This document shows, one piece after another, positions 12,905-24,900 of a stretch of 64,000 bases of DNA. The notes beneath the pieces are model-generated. The model was not told the origin of the DNA. It ran no database searches and saw only the letters and a program-made list of their open reading frames with translations. Within the stretch, counting starts at the first letter, position 1. Every line of letters begins with the position of its first letter. A program made the position numbers and the translations under genes. Source of the stretch: Alviniconcha marisindica (Eukaryota; Mollusca; Gastropoda; Provannidae); the NCBI GenBank assembly GCA_018857735.1, contig JABMCL010002757.1, forward strand, positions 664,501-728,500. Direction: 5' to 3'.

Positions 12905-13265
12905 GAGTGGGGATAGGTCAGTGGTCAGAGCATTAGACTCGTCATTGAAAGGTTGTGGGTTCAAGTCCCACCAGGAGTGGCAGGGGAATTTTCTTCTCCA
13001 GGGTCAACTTTCTGTGCTGACTCTTATTTCGGTATCTGCTCCACCCCCGTGTTACCCAGTAGCATGTAAAAGATCCCTGTCAATTTGCCAAAAGTGTGGA
13101 CAGCAGGTTCCAGCTAAACACGCATGCACCCTACATATGTGGCTTTGCATGGAGTGACATGACATGATGCATGGTTGTATGGTGTACACAGAATGCACTA
13201 AGATGGCAGCAGTTTCATGTTGCACCAGCCAGTGCTGTAAGTACACCATTTTGGTAGTTTTTCAA
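12905..13265 (+). mobile_element. tRNA-derived SINE (family A), full copy
   Basis: The head GGGGATAGGTCAGTGGTCAG plus box B GGGTTCAAGTCCC makes a tRNA-like promoter. The body contains AATTTTCTTCTCCAGGGTCAAC, TTATTTCGGTATCTGCTCCA and GTAAAAGATCCC. It ends near GCAGTTTCATGTTGCACCAG and GTAAGTACACCA. The same family recurs at 26.1-27.0 kb and 51.6-52.07 kb, so it is recent or abundant here. It is not a functional tRNA. Confidence 0.8.
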
Positions 13266-13354
13266 AATGCACAATAGAAAGCTACAGTCACTCATTTAGA
13301 ATCACACATGACAAGAGTGCAGTGAATCTGCTTGAGAGTGGAGAATAGCACTAT

Positions 13355-13705
13355 GTAAAAGTGATCAATAACAAGAACAAGCAAAACAATCTGGATATTT
13401 CCTGTGCATACCAGTCATCATATGCCTACTTTTGGTAGCAAACTGCTGTACCAAAAAAAGGAAAAAGAAAAAAGTCAGACCATAATTAGTCAAACACATC
13501 TTGAATATTTATGACTTACGGCTATATAAAATAAGTGATCAATAACAACAACAAGTAAAATGACTGGATATCTCTTGTGCATACCTGCATTCACATACCT
13601 GCTTTTGGTAGTTGTATCCCCCCCTCCCCACCCACCCCCCACCCCCAAAAAAAGTCAGACAATTTTTCTGACACATCTTGAACATTTATGACTTTCATCA
13701 GTAAA
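13355..13705. repeat. Tandem duplication of about 175 bp
   Basis: Both copies contain GTGATCAATAACAA, TGGATAT(T/C)TC, TGTGCATACC, GCYTRCTTTTGGTAG, AAAAAAAGTCAGAC and ACACATCTTGAAYATTTATG. The second copy carries a C-rich expansion at 13617-13645. Confidence 0.85.
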
Positions 13706-14274
13706 AGTGGCCTGATGAGAGTGGTAATGATGATGGCAAACACAAAAATGCTGGTCACTTCCATTTGACTTCCATGACTGCATAGCAACTACTACAATAC
13801 CCAGGGGAACTGCAGTAAAAACTCAACTTTTACTTGAGACTAGGAAATGTACCTTTGAATACAAAGGCACTTTACAAGAATGGTACAAAAGAAACTTTCA
13901 CAACAAAGTGGTTTCTGACAAAACGCATCACTGTTGTGCAGGACTTAGACACCAAGCGACTTTGGCAACACACACACTTTAGACACCAAGCAACTTTGGC
14001 AACACACACACTTAACAAAAAGAAGACTCTGGTAAATGGGCACCTTTGTAATAGAAATAAGCGTGGAGACTAGCGGACTTTGGCAAACATGGACTAAAAA
14101 AGAACGTCTAAAAAAGAACAGTCAGCTTTCCGATTAAAATAATGGATGCATGAACGCCTTCACAATAAGGTTGTACAAAGAGATTAGAGTAAAACAGTTA
14201 CACACAGACAGAGTAAAACAGCTACACACAGACATATAAACGCATTTTGATTACTCTGGGGTGTATCCTTTCTT

Positions 14275-14541
14275 TCAGTTGTCGACATTAGTAATAGTAT
14301 TGTTTGCTTCAACAACATTGAGACTTGTAGGCGTTGCACTGTGCACTGTTCCATTGGCTGTCTCTGTCTCACTGATTCCCACAATGGTACTGGAGTTCTC
14401 GTCATCTAAGGGGTTGATGGGAAAAACAAGCATCTTGGTTCGAACAACCTTAAACTCTCCTATAAATGTCAGGAAGTAGATAGAGGACACCACAGCCATT
14501 ATCCACTCAGCGAATGTGGCACAAAGGTGTTCTGGGTAACC
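14275..14541 (-). CDS. DRAM-like: DRAM-like coding exon 7 (terminal)
   Basis: After acceptor TTGTTGCAG the exon encodes GYPEHLCATFAEWIMAVV, the last TM and a roughly 60-residue polar tail, ending at TGA (14277-14275). The tail is rich in Ser, Thr and Asn and has several N-x-S/T sites, but it is expected to be cytosolic. Confidence 0.92.
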   Translation of the reverse strand, partial: GYPEHLCATFAEWIMAVVSSIYFLTFIGEFKVVRTKMLVFPINPLDDENSSTIVGISETETANGTVHSATPTSLNVVEANNTITNVDN

Positions 14542-14627
14542 CTGCAACAACAGAGCAAATGAGCAAGTGCATGTGTGAGTAGGGGATGGTGTGCATGTGC
14601 AAGCATGTGCCTGCATGCATGTGTGTA

Positions 14628-14681
<54 letters not shown>

Positions 14682-14757
14682 ATGGATGAGAGGTGTGTGC
14701 AAGTAGATGGGGGAGGGGGAGTAGGTGTGTGTTTAGGTAAGTGGGTGTGCATGTGAG

Positions 14758-14804
<47 letters not shown>

Positions 14805-14864
14805 CATGCCGGCATGTGCATGAGTTGGCTGCATGTGTGCCATGTGCATGGTTGTGTGCCATAC

Positions 14865-14928
<64 letters not shown>

Positions 14929-17900
14929 TAAATATGTGTCAAAGAATAAAAGACTTACCGGATCGGAAGATTTCCATTTTTTTATTTGTTTTAAAGAATA
15001 TGGAAACTTGTCTACCGACAGCTTGGTAGCTATCAGCACTGACACTGGGTCAAGGATTAACAATACAATCAGCATGGAATGGCAGTAATGATATGACCTT
15101 GTGGGAGGGTTTCAGACAAACTGTCATTCTGAACAGACCAGCCCCATGCTGCAGGCAGGTGCTCCATACCTAGCTGTCCTCATATATCCAGCCTCATTCC
15201 CACCTGTCTAATATCATGTTTAATGTCTAAACTTCATTTATTCCATGGGTGTAACGGTGTGTCGTAGCTTAGAAAATGTGTACATGTATAATTAGATCTA
15301 GTAAGGGCTGGTTGTAAAAAAGCATACATACTTATCTATTACCTTCATAAATAAAGAATTTGATCTTATCTCACTGTTGGTCACATCATAGCCAGTCCAA
15401 GCTCCCCTTCCCTTCAGCCACTCGAGAGACAATGGACTGTTGTCAATTTTGAAAGTTTGACTTAACATCCCGCCTGCCCCATGCCCTCAGCATTGCCATT
15501 GGCCAAAACAAAACTGATGATACCTTCAAGCCTGTCAACCACTGAAGGATGCCATACACTACGTCATTCATGAATGCATCACATGCCAGCGTGTAACATG
15601 GATGTTAAAACTACTCCAGCAGAACTACTACCAGTAGAGGGAATACAACAACTGCTAGTGTTTAGTGGGAGGTTTCCGCCACCACATACAGTGAACCTTG
15701 AATACAGTAAACCTTGGTCCAGTGTTCTACACAGTCACCTCATCAATGTTAGGAGATGTTTTTGGTTTCCAGCTGCACTGCCAAAAATATCAAGCATGGC
15801 AGGGGACTCCTATCAGTGCAAGAACTACTGGAACTGGCTACACAAAGTGGACCACATAACAAGGGTAGTACAGGGGATGCAGAAAAGTATGAAGGAGACT
15901 GTGAAACTGAATTATTTGACAGTACTCTTTCTGCACCATTGGCCATGTTGTTTCGGTCACTTCCAGTCTCAGCATGAGTGAAACAAAATCACTAAAACTA
16001 CTTCATTTGAACTGTTCTAATTGTTCTTTCCAGTGACACAAAACATCACACTCCTTTCCACTTCCCATTTGCCAAAAAATAAATCTGGAAAGGCACTATA
16101 GCTATGTCAGCAACAGTTGTCAAATCACACCAAAGGGAGAGTTCCCCTAACAGTGAGGACATTGTGAAAGAATGCTTGGATTTGTTTTCATGCAAGCTAT
16201 CAGCTGAAAATTAAAACATATATTTAAAAAAAAAAAAAAAAGGGGGGGGGCAGTCTTTATTTACTGATATACAATATGGACACAAACTGGCAAAATGTAA
16301 CAAAATCTGAATGTAGATAATGGCTCAAGAGAAGCTGCTTAAAAAACGCTTATCAAATATTTTATGAACATCATGAACAAATGCTCAGTTGGCTGACATT
16401 CAAAACAAGAATAGAGCTTCTACAAATTATCACTCTCCTCTGACCATAACATTTTTAATTGTGTAGATTCTCAAATATTTTAGTTAAATTACAAAATGTT
16501 GCTGATACAGAATGCCCTTGCATTTTTTAATTTTAGCAATGACAAAAGGCTCTTCACACAGCCATTGTCATCATCAATTATCTCCCCTGCATGACTAAAA
16601 TTATAAAAACTGGGATGATGTTAACCAGTGAGCTTTACACGTTTTTGAATGCTATACACACATTTCTCACATCTGGATGCATGAGGCAAAAATGAAAGGA
16701 CTATTTTTCTCCATCTGAAGCACTGACACAGCAGCTGAATCAGAAAAAAGACTAGTCTTGGTGATGCCCTGATATTCTTTTCAAATGGTGAGCTAAAAAT
16801 ATGATTTGGTTTAATTTGATGCTTAGACAGAACACTGACATGTTTTTAATAAAATAGTCCTTGTAGTCCTTGCGGTTTCCTCAGTTAAAAACAAACTACA
16901 CAGTTACTGTACACAAAAATGATAGCTTCTCACAAGCTAAAACAGTCAATGTAGTGCGATTCCTTAGTGCAGGATACGTGTACATCCTCACAAAACTTTC
17001 CATGCAAGTGAACAAATGTGGACTGAGACCAATCCAGAAAAATACTCAAGGAATCTTAGGCAACAGAGAAAGGAAAGGGGAAACATATGCACCAGGAAAA
17101 GGAAAGACTGCTTTCATCAATACCATGTACCTACATCATTTGTTAATGAGCCCCCCACCCTCCCCCCAAACTGGCCCCACCTACTCCTTCTTCCCCAAAG
17201 AAAGTAACACCATGGAGACAGATCTCTTGAATTTGATATCTAAGGGAGCTTCAGTCTGTTGGCAACAATTGGTACCCAAATGTGGACATTCATTTACAGG
17301 AACTAGCCTTCTCGAACCATGTTTTGTCCACTAGGTACAGCAAATTAAAGAGAAAAAAAGAAAAAACTTAGAGGATTATGCTTTAAAATGCTCCCTTGAT
17401 TTTACTTTGTGGGCAAAAATTAGAGGGACTGGCTGCACACAACAGCAACAAATGTCCTAGCTCAATTTGCCTCTGCAGCAAGATCAAAGAGGCAGTTTAC
17501 AGTCTGCTCAACATCAAGCCCATTGATCACTGATGCAATTCTAATTGGAAAGAGAAAAAAACCACAGTAGAGTATTGTAAGACAATATCCTTCACTCCAA
17601 GTTTTAATGCTGGTATCTTTTTACCTGTTGGAAGAAGGACAGTGTTCTTGGACACAAAATTTCTTTTAATTTTTTTTTTTATGTCAGTTTGGGCATCCAA
17701 TAGACAGCCACATGCTCATTGCACTTGGTGAAGATGATGGGGAAAGGGGAGGGGGAGAGAACTGTAAGGAGAGGGATGCAGAAGGGACTGTGGGAAAGAG
17801 ATCCAGTGAAGAGGATGAGGAGGCTGGTGGGTGACTATGGAGTTCAAAACAAATGAAATTTCAGCTGCGGCCAAAAAGACACAATGTCTTCTGCATTTTG

Positions 17901-20900
17901 GAGTGTGTCTGGCTACCTGTTCCAGAGGGTAGGTACAGCATTACGAAATGACATTGTGCCTGAATGCTTTTTGTTTCCTGTGGATATTGCAGTGTAGTTT
18001 CATGCACACATTCGTATGGAGTTCCCAACCCCAGGCATTTTTGACACAATTTTCGCCACTAAACTTTGGAAGCTGGTAGTTCTAACACTGCTGAACCAAA
18101 TCTACTTAATTATTTTTCTAATACAAAGAGGAATGACACAGCTATCAACTAATATGCTGATTAGTTTCTAATTATGTGACTAAAGTTTTCTGTACTAAAT
18201 TAAAAAACACACAAATTGAATGCAATCTAAATACATTCATGCTTTCACATCACACAACACAAGTAAGCACATTAGAAAACAAAATGAAGATATAAATTGA
18301 AATGAAAAAGGTTGAACTCGCCAGCTGAAGCAATTTAACCCACAGAATCACTATTGTTGTACAACTGTTAAGTTTTAAAGCCATTGCAAGAAAACGTCAT
18401 TTGTTGACAAGCCCTTCCATCTACTACTTTTGTCTGCTATCTTGGCAGTACACAGTGGCAGACTGACAGATTGACTCGCCTTGCCAAAAACTATGAAAAC
18501 TATGAAAACTAGGTTGAAATCGCTTTAACAAAGGCTGAAATAGACACTGAAACAAAAAGCGGATGTTCCAAGCCATGTGGTGAAAAACTACCTATCATGT
18601 TTTAAGTACAGCAGAGTTTTAAAGTTGTTTCCTCCCCTGTACCACTTGTTGACAGAAGTCAATGTTGGGGCTGAGCTACACTGTCAACAAAAGTCAGCAT
18701 GAGGCTGTAAGGATCATGAAGTAAGCAAAACAAAGAGACAAACAAAAAGCAGCCACAAAAACCGAGAGTATACTGTACATGATAAAGCTGGCATATGAAA
18801 AGGATACTTATCAAAAAGGAAATGGCATGTATAACAGACAGGACAACTCGGGTGTGACGGCACCAAGTTTGAGACTGTGGGAGCTTGGACATCTTGTAGG
18901 AAAGAACTGTCTGGATCCAACAGTAGATGCCTGCCCCACCAAAGGCCATGACCGCACCCAGTAAATGAACTGCCATAACATTGTCTTCCTGTAATAAACC
19001 ATAATAATAATAGTTTCTCTTGCAGAGATCACAATAAAAAATATTTCTAATCATAATAATAATGACATACCAATAGATGGCATGTGCAACAAGAATAGAT
19101 AACCAGGACAAAGAAAAAATCATCACATTAAATTAGATTAGCACCTTTGCAAGAATCATAGTCACAAGAAACAGATTATGTTCCCATAATATTCTGCAAG
19201 CAAGCAAATATATATCAATACATGCACACACTGCTGCACACGCACTCTCAAACACACTCATACATGTATAACACACGCACACAATCACACTCACACATGT
19301 GCATGCTCACACACACATGATAACAAATGCACACAAAACACTTCTGTCTCTAAAACTACACACATAATTATATTAGCGTGTGTGTGCGAAAACAAAACTG
19401 TGTTTGTAAAAAAATCAAACTGCTCCACTCATCTGTTTTTTTTATCAGACTTTTAGGGGTTTTTTAATGGTAAAAAAGGACGACATTTTGGGAGACAACA
19501 CTGTGTTCAACCTTCTCTATTCTGAATTGTCACTTGTGCTAAACATTCTAATCCAGAAGGCACACAATTCACTACCAGCAGAATGTAGTTTAAAACAACG
19601 CCTTTTACTTGACATCTGAGTATACCTCCATACTTCCTGTGTTCAGGTATACCCCAAGGCTCATCAGTCACAAAAAGATTTCATCATTCAAACTCCAGTT
19701 TAGACCATGCAGCTAGTACATCATCATAACCAGAAAAACAAAACATGTGCTCAAAACAAACTATTTTTAAGATTTGTATACAAACCTATATAAATACAAA
19801 TGTGACTTAGTTGATTTAATTCTTTTAACTATCATACAAAATTTCAACTTTATTTGAGACAAAATTATTGAAAAATACAACTTTCACTCTCAGCTATTTG
19901 ATGCAGCTGTGCCCTTGGAATAACTCAAATGTCAGTCAAAGTGATATGAATGAGTACAGCTCCCTACCATTATGTTTTATCATGACAATATGTATCATAG
20001 TGTCCAAGAAAGTTGCAATGTCTAAGGTTTTTGACATATCTGGCTAGTTAGATGGTGTAACGCAGATCACTGCATAGATTCAGTTGTTTTTCTGACATTT
20101 ATGAGTCAAATCCAAGAGAATCAGACATTAGGCAAGCTGCAGTCCACAGTCACTGACCTGAAAATTGGCCACAATACTGACGCCAAGAGAAGTGATAATT
20201 CCTATCACTAGGCAAGCTTTGTTGATCAGCTGCTTTCGCCGGACGCTGCGGCTGCGGTCAGAATTAGGTTCGATCCCCTGCCCCTCAACATGGCAGTAGT
20301 ACATTCGTACTTGTTTGTACCGCAAGTACATACACCAGGCAGCTGTCAGTGTGGGGAACAGATATAAAAAACCTTTACACCAAACATAATAATGATAATA
20401 ATATCCTTGATTAATGAATACGAAAAAGGTGTCTCTTTTTATCAGCACTTGCACCAAAACGTACTACCCAAGACAGCACTTCAACTGATCTTTGGAACAC
20501 ATGCATTGGGATGAAGCTATAACGTAAAAGTATATACCTAGCCATGTAGTACATGTAATTACTGTTTTCATTATAATCATTGCATATAAAAGGCAAAAAC
20601 CTTCCTTTAATTTTTTCTTTCTCCCCTATCCTGAGGTGATCCTTTGCAGTTGACAGGACATTAAAATCCATTCCAATAGACCCCTTTTGTTTATCTCGCT
20701 GTCGCACAGCGACAACCAATCAGAGTCGGCTACAAAGTTCTACTACTCCTCCAAAGTGGATGTAGGGGGGAACGTGCTGACACTGACTTAGAACGTACTG
20801 AGATTTGACTGGGCTGAATCATTTTAGATGCCCACAGACTTCGTAAAATTTCCAGTTAATTCAATCCGTTGACTGACAAAGAAGCTCCAGCACCTGGCTG

Positions 20901-21948
20901 GCCGTTGTTGTTATTATTTTGTTTTCCCTTCGGGGTGAGCCACTAGGGTGGGGTAGGGGGTGGGGGCATTTAGTGTACGCCAGCACAAGTGCACGCGATC
21001 CGCCTAGGTGTGTGTGTGGGGATTGGTGTGCGTACGTGTATGTGTGTGTGGGCGCGTGCACGGAAACCTGTGAACATGTGTGTGTGTGTGCCGCGTCAGT
21101 GTAAGCGCACGTGTGCGCACGTGCTGGCGACTCTATGAGTGCGGGGTGTTTGTGTTTCAGTGTGTGTCAGTTTCACTCTGTTTTGTATGACTAAGTATGT
21201 GTATTGATGTATTATTATGCTATTGCTTTTGTGTGTGAATATTTATGCATTCCATGCTTTAATTAAACAGCAAAGCTCTTTGAGTCACTCAACTCGCACC
21301 CATTATTTATTTGCTGCAGGTTATAGTCTTTTGATTGTTGTGGTTTGGTGGTGTGTTTACCATTAGGTTTGTCGGTAGTCCACCGTTTCTGTTAATTTTG
21401 TCAGGTCAAGCTAAGTACTTCTTTATTCCATTTAAAGGAACAAGCAAACCAAACAAAAAGCAAAAAAACAAGAACATATTAAATAAAAAATAAAAATAAA
21501 AAATAAAGAAAAAAAGAAGAAGAAAATGACCATGTATAAATGATTCAAAATTTAAGAGTGCACAACAACAGACAGACAATACTGATATCATAAACATTAT
21601 TAGATAGAATAATATTGGTTACAGAAATGTGCTGTCAGATAAACAGCAGCTGCTCAGACATTCAAATATGATTAATAGGCTATATACTCAGCACAAGTAT
21701 AATCACTATTCTCATCCTGTCCGCCTTCACACCCACACCCATACACCATATCACCGCCTCCCACACATCCACACATATATACACCCACCCTCATATCTCA
21801 GTCTCTTTCTCTCTCATAGACTAGTGACACACACACGCGGGTGCGCGCGCATACACGCACGCACACAAATAACGGACCAAGCCAGGTAGCCTCCTAAATT
21901 ATTCCTAAAACAGGATGAAAATTGGCATGAATTAGTGAAAGCTGTTAC

Positions 21949-21985
<37 letters not shown>

Positions 21986-24900
21986 GACAAAGAGAGAGAG
22001 AGAGTTAGCCTAAACGATTGTACATAATTATAGTAAAATGTAAGGTAAGAGATCAGAAATGAAAGGTGTCAACACAGCAACACACTCACCCTCACATGCA
22101 CACGACAATAGTGACACGTCCTGCCGGCAAAAAACAGCCTAATCAGTTAATGCCGCAGTTACTCCCCCTGCCTCCCTCACGCACACACATTCTCTCGTTC
22201 TAACAACAGTGGTATATACTGTAGTAATTAAGTGCACAGCTGGTACACTTGAATAAGATGGAGAAAAAATAAACATAAAAAACTAAAACTTCATTCTCAA
22301 CAGACTGGGCCGGGGATCATTCTCGAGTCAGCGCCACGGAATACGATACTTTGCCTTTTTACTGAAACTAAATGACAGACGTTCCGCGGGATTCCTGGCT
22401 TTTATTCGATCAGTGGTGCAGTGGATTATACGGCAGTGATCTTTTGCACCCATCTTGTCGCCGTGAAATGTGAGGTTTTCACTACTAGTAGTACTAGGGA
22501 AATACAGCTATGCGATCGGCCAGCAACCCAGCTGACGTGTTCCCTCATACTTCCGGCAGATTTTACACGCCAGTCCATTGCGCATGCGCGAAAATCTAAG
22601 TGAAGGGGTCTATTACTACCTAACTAGCCTTTTTTCAACAAGTTCACCCCTCTTTCTATTGTTCTGTCCATAAATGTACATGAGCAAAGCCACATCTAGA
22701 CAGACAGACTAAATTATTCAGTCAAACTGAACGAATCAGTGAGTGCATAAATGAACTGGCCCGCACAAGAGAAAAAAGAATACTAAGTTAACGAAGCAAT
22801 TTTCAACTGTTACATTCTATTGATCAACAAAGCAAGCTGCCACCCCCCAAAACACCAGGCATTTATCACCTATCCATCAGTCAGTGCTCATGCTTCCCTT
22901 TCCCCAGTAATCTTTTCCTGCATAATCCACTGAACCGTGTTAAGCCTTACACACCAATGTGCCTATCCAGTGCATTAAACTGGGGCGTGATGCACTAACT
23001 GTCCAACCTGTGCATCACCCCAATGCAGTGAAACTTAAAAGTATGCATTACATTACTAGACAGTGCATCAGTCACATGACTGTCACCTTGCTGACTTGGT
23101 TTATGTGTGCATGCATGTGCACATGTGTGTTTGTGTGTGCATGTGTGTGTGTGCGTGGGTGTGTGGGTGGGTGAGTCACAGTTAAAGTCTCTGGTATGGT
23201 TGGTAATGTTTATAACCTTCTTTGAAGTCATCAAACAAATTACAAAAACTGTTGTTCTTCAAAGAAACACAATTACTTCACAAGCCAGTTCACATGCAGT
23301 TTTTCTCCTGCCAGGAAAGGGCAGCAAAGCATTGTGCAATGGAGATCATACCTGGGTTACACTACTCACAAAGAACAGCACAGGCGTTGCAACACAGAGT
23401 ATTCTCAGGTTACAACGCTAAAAGAGTGCAGGCAGTGTACTGCAGAACATGCTGGAGCTGTACTACCAAGAATGGTATGGACTAATATAGAGCAGGCTTG
23501 GGTTGTGCTACAGAATATGTTCAAGTTACACTGCTAAAAACATCACAGACCAGGTCCATATGTACTGGTTTTGGGAAACAAAATTCTAGGACTTTTCAAG
23601 TACAATCTGTTTTCTTTTCAAATACCTTATGATTGGCTTCTTAAAGCACCACCACAGAAAACAAATCAACTTTTACAATCTAACAAATTACTGTATGCAT
23701 GTTAATTGTTGGGCTGAATTCAGACTAGGAACAGAAAGAAAGACAGCATAAGTACAAAGTCAGAAAAAGTCACAGTTTTCAGTCACAGACTTGTGTGTCA
23801 AAAATAGCAGGATGGGAAAGATTGTAATTTTTGTCAAAAGGATACTCTACATTTATTTTAATTTCATGTCAACACTTGTTGAGCACCTCATCTCCAGATG
23901 AGCCCTAAGCACTTCACAGTGGAAACTATACAGCATTATTCTCTGTCTTCTGAGCAGACCCATTTATGGCCTTGAAAAGTGCCTTTTACAACCCAAGGAT
24001 TTTCAATCACTCTAAAGGACTGTATGAACCTGAACAGCCTGTCTGATGAAGAACAGGTATACAGCAGTATACGTGGTTTAATACAAACTATTCTTATGCC
24101 ACGCATCTAAGAGCTGTGTACACTGTCTAGAGCAAAACACACTTAATAAATGCATTTCTAATGTGCTGAATCCCTCTATGACTATACATGTGTAAGGCTC
24201 AGAGCACTATACATGAAACATTACAATGCACAACCTAATTTAATAATGCATTACATATCTTACTCTATTACTCCCCCTCCCCACCCACGTGCGCACGCAC
24301 ACAATCTTACAACCCCTCGCTTCCCCCCACCTCTCTCTCTCAGTCCCCCCCCCCTCCCCCGTCCACCCCCCCAAAACAACAATGCACACACACATCAGTC
24401 AGCCAGTGAAAACGTCAGCAGCAAAATTAAGATCAAATCAAGTACAGCCTCCAATGCCTGCGAAAGGGTTAGAGTAGCTCAGAGTAGGCAGAAGTAAAGA
24501 GAAAAGTTTTAAGAAAAGTTTTGAACTGTGAGAAAGAACTGCAGTGTCAGATGTGAGCAGGAAGGTTGTTCCAGACAAGGGGAGCCTGAACAGAGAATGA
24601 CCAGTAACCAAAGCCCTTAAGTTTCTTAAGGGAACTTGGATTACACTTCTCAGTAACAACAGCATACACTGTCTAATGCAGAACATGCTGGGGCAATCAT
24701 ATGCTTAGACTGGTGTAGCACAGACTGTCTAAAGCCTGCTCTTAATAAAATGGTCTTTCTGTCTAAAGCCTGTTCTTAATAAAACTATCTTCACAGTGTT
24801 GGTGAACAATGTTTGTGAATATGTTCACCATATATCTGGACTAGTGAGGTCCCACAATCCCACAAACAGATAAATATTTTTTACATGCTCAAATGAGACA

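Noticed and set aside
12908..12980. Functional tRNA gene
   Set aside because: Box A and B are present, but the cloverleaf is degenerate and a SINE body follows directly. The same applies at 916, 3200, 26560 and 52010.
14275..15075. A single 266-codon minus-strand gene rich in His-Thr
   Set aside because: The two ends are DRAM exons 6 and 7 with good splice sites, and the middle is a CA-repeat intron. It is reported as a possible retained intron, not as a separate gene.
15574..15981. 135-codon plus-strand open frame
   Set aside because: It is antisense within a DRAM intron, has no recognised motif, and does not look different from its surroundings.
16870..17334. 154-codon plus-strand open frame
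   Set aside because: It lies within DRAM intron 5, shows no recognisable domain and has AT-rich, non-coding-like composition.
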